A stretch of DNA of 14,279 bases from positions 1 through 14,279 of the forward strand of contig CAJKFZ010000047.1 in assembly GCA_905199285.1 (NCBI GenBank), written 5' to 3'. The translations under genes were made by a program, and so were the position numbers. The notes below the pieces were generated by a model, which saw only the letters and a list, made by a program, of their open reading frames with translations, did not search any database and was not told the DNA's origin. This document shows positions 13,322-14,279 of the stretch, one piece after another. The DNA comes from an uncultured Ruminococcus sp. (lineage in GTDB: Bacteria > Bacillota > Clostridia > Oscillospirales > Ruminococcaceae). Position 1 is the first letter of the stretch; each line of letters starts with the position of its first letter.

Positions 13322-14158
13322 TCAATGGATAAGAACCGTAAAAATTGCAGTGCTTTCCGGCATATGTATTTCTCCAACAGAACATCGCATCTTCAGACAA
13401 ATACTTCCGTGCAGAACTCTGGTCATAGTATCACTGCCGATATTGACGAAATGGAAACAATTCAACGGGATCTGAATAAAACCTCCGCTGACCACAGCTT
13501 CAACAAATTCTTTGCCGTCATAATATTTTAGGTGCTGCACCATTCCTCTCATTTTTACACCATTGAACTTTGAATTTTCATTCATTTCAATGGCTTTCAG
13601 CAAAATGACACCGCCGTTTTCTCTGATAATAACCTCGCAGGGATGCACAAATCCATCATTCGCCATGGAAATATTATTATGCCCTTTCACCTTTTCACGA
13701 TAAATAATAAACGGAAAAGTATAGTTTCCGTCCTTGATCTGTTCGCAGAACTCACTGCCTGAAAATGTTTTGCGTTCTGCAAAAAACTGTTTCATACGCA
13801 TGGTTTCTTCCAACAGCTGAAGCGTTTCAAAAAAACTGTCACTGCAATACAAAGTAAGCATTAATGCATCTTTCATTATCTCCTCTTTTGCAACGCCCTC
13901 AAATGTCAGATGATTCTGTGCCAGTTTCATGCGGTTTGCATACTTTTCCGCAAGCAATCTGCCTTTCGGAGTTAGCATAGGGTTTCGTACATCGCTTCTG
14001 TCAATCAACTCCTCTTTAGCCAACAGTGCGACCTGACGACTCATTTCGTACTTTTCCATTCCTAAAGACTGTGCCATTTTGGTTATTTTTCGATTTTCCT
14101 CTGAAAATTGCAGAAAACACATCAGAATCTTAAATCGCATTTCTTCCTTTATACTCAC
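13322..14158 (-). CDS. Candidate heme-sensing repressor: DtxR-like winged helix fused to a NEAT-like domain
   Basis: A 278-residue protein without signal peptide or membrane helix. Residues 1-75 form a winged helix (TKMAQSLGMEKYEMSRQVAL, then wing and LTPKGRLLAEKY). Residues 62-112 align with the DtxR dimerisation region (TPxGR...A......R...A...L, then DA........SD). DtxR metal ligands are replaced: His79 by M77, Glu83 by Q81, His98 by M95, Cys102 by L99, Glu105 by T102, His106 by L103. Residues 143-270 look like the NEAT domains of this locus: GNYTFPFIIY, ISMAND (163-168) matching SMGN/SMSN/SMAD, and MRGMVQHLKYYDGKEF (203-218) matching the 'G.L..L.YYD' region. The usual late-strand Met is Val261, near M257, C259 and H265. 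GTG start (14158) has GGAGG 7 bases upstream; an ATG at 14140 is possible. It probably represses itself and the operon through GTTAG-N6-CTAAC. The heme-sensing role is inference. Confidence 0.8.
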   Translation of the reverse strand: MSIKEEMRFKILMCFLQFSEENRKITKMAQSLGMEKYEMSRQVALLAKEELIDRSDVRNPMLTPKGRLLAEKYANRMKLAQNHLTFEGVAKEEIMKDALMLTLYCSDSFFETLQLLEETMRMKQFFAERKTFSGSEFCEQIKDGNYTFPFIIYREKVKGHNNISMANDGFVHPCEVIIRENGGVILLKAIEMNENSKFNGVKMRGMVQHLKYYDGKEFVEAVVSGGFIQIPLNCFHFVNIGSDTMTRVLHGSICLKMRCSVGEIHMPESTAIFTVLIH

Positions 14159-14176
14159 CTTATTTCCTCCTTATAT

Positions 14177-14194
14177 AGTTAGCTGCTACTAACC
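14177..14194. promoter_or_regulatory. Operator site 3, (A)GTTAG-N6-CTAAC(C)
   Basis: The third copy of the palindrome (core 14178-14193) lies between the regulator's -10 box and its GGAGG ribosome site. It shares AGTTAGC-N3-TACTAAC with site 1 and a similar distance to the ribosome site. Its presence before both the regulator and the operon is the pattern expected for an autoregulated repressor. Confidence 0.78.
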
Positions 14195-14206
14195 CATTTT
14201 GATTAT

Positions 14207-14235
14207 ATTATACTATTTTATTTCTAATTTGTCAA
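14207..14235 (-). promoter_or_regulatory. Regulator promoter
   Basis: On the minus strand, -35 TTGACA (14235-14230), a 17-base spacer and -10 TATAAT (14212-14207) match the consensus exactly. A second overlapping TATAAT at 14207-14202 has poor spacing. Transcription should start near 14200, just before operator site 3. Confidence 0.85.
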
Positions 14236-14244
14236 GTATGCAGA

Positions 14245-14274
14245 AAACAGCAACCGTTTAACAGATTGCTGTTT
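14245..14274. terminator. Probable terminator of an upstream gene
   Basis: A perfect 9-bp stem (AAACAGCAA at 14245-14253 with TTGCTGTTT at 14266-14274) around a 12-base loop. On the minus strand the stem runs into TTTTC, a short U-run. It lies 10 bases upstream of the regulator's -35 box and probably separates this locus from the next gene to the right. It could work on both strands. Confidence 0.55.
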
Positions 14275-14279
14275 CCTCA

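Noticed and set aside
1..14279. Heme oxygenase (IsdG or HugZ type), tRNA, rRNA or transposase genes
   Set aside because: I looked for these and saw none; every long gene has another assignment.

Overview
The window is a single heme-acquisition locus read on the minus strand (right to left), from a low-to-moderate GC Gram-positive bacterium. Sortase anchors, a lipoprotein, NEAT-type surface proteins, strong SD sequences and long Thr-rich linkers (TTETTTE type) suggest a Ruminococcus-like gut Firmicute (Oscillospiraceae). The genus is an inference.

Layout in transcription order. At 14245-14274 a hairpin probably closes an upstream gene outside the window. At 14158-13322 lies a regulator with its own promoter. 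Its N-terminal half looks like a DtxR-type winged helix and dimerisation region whose metal ligands are lost. Its C-terminal half looks like a NEAT heme-binding domain. At 13321-12974 is a 348-base control region with a strong promoter and two copies of the palindrome GTTAG-N6-CTAAC; a third copy lies between the regulator's promoter and its start codon. Then follow a secreted single-NEAT protein (12973-12353), a large LPQTG-anchored protein with NEAT and FIVAR-like helical repeats (12215-9690), a sortase (9688-9173), a roughly 160-bp nested inverted repeat (8968-9129), a double-NEAT protein with an SPKTG tail (8939-7128), a membrane-anchored Shp-family heme protein (7126-6221), an IsdE/HtsA-type heme-binding lipoprotein (6224-5346), a FecCD-type permease (5349-4351), its ATPase (4358-3558), two CydDC-like ABC half-transporters (3553-1814 and 1817-159), and the first 53 codons of a YgbA-type 'nitrous oxide-stimulated promoter' family protein running off the left edge. 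Most genes from the sortase leftward, apart from the gap holding the inverted repeat, overlap or lie within a few bases of each other.

How it fits together. Secreted and wall-anchored NEAT proteins would capture heme or hemoproteins, and the sortase would fix the wall proteins. The Shp homologue would pass heme to the lipoprotein, and the permease and ATPase would import it, as in streptococcal Shr-Shp-HtsABC. The CydDC-like pair could handle heme or thiols across the membrane. No heme oxygenase is visible.

The most interesting point is the regulator. A NEAT domain is normally extracellular, but here one appears fused to a DNA-binding domain in a protein with no signal peptide. This suggests a heme-sensing repressor built from the same fold as the proteins it controls, acting on the shared palindrome.
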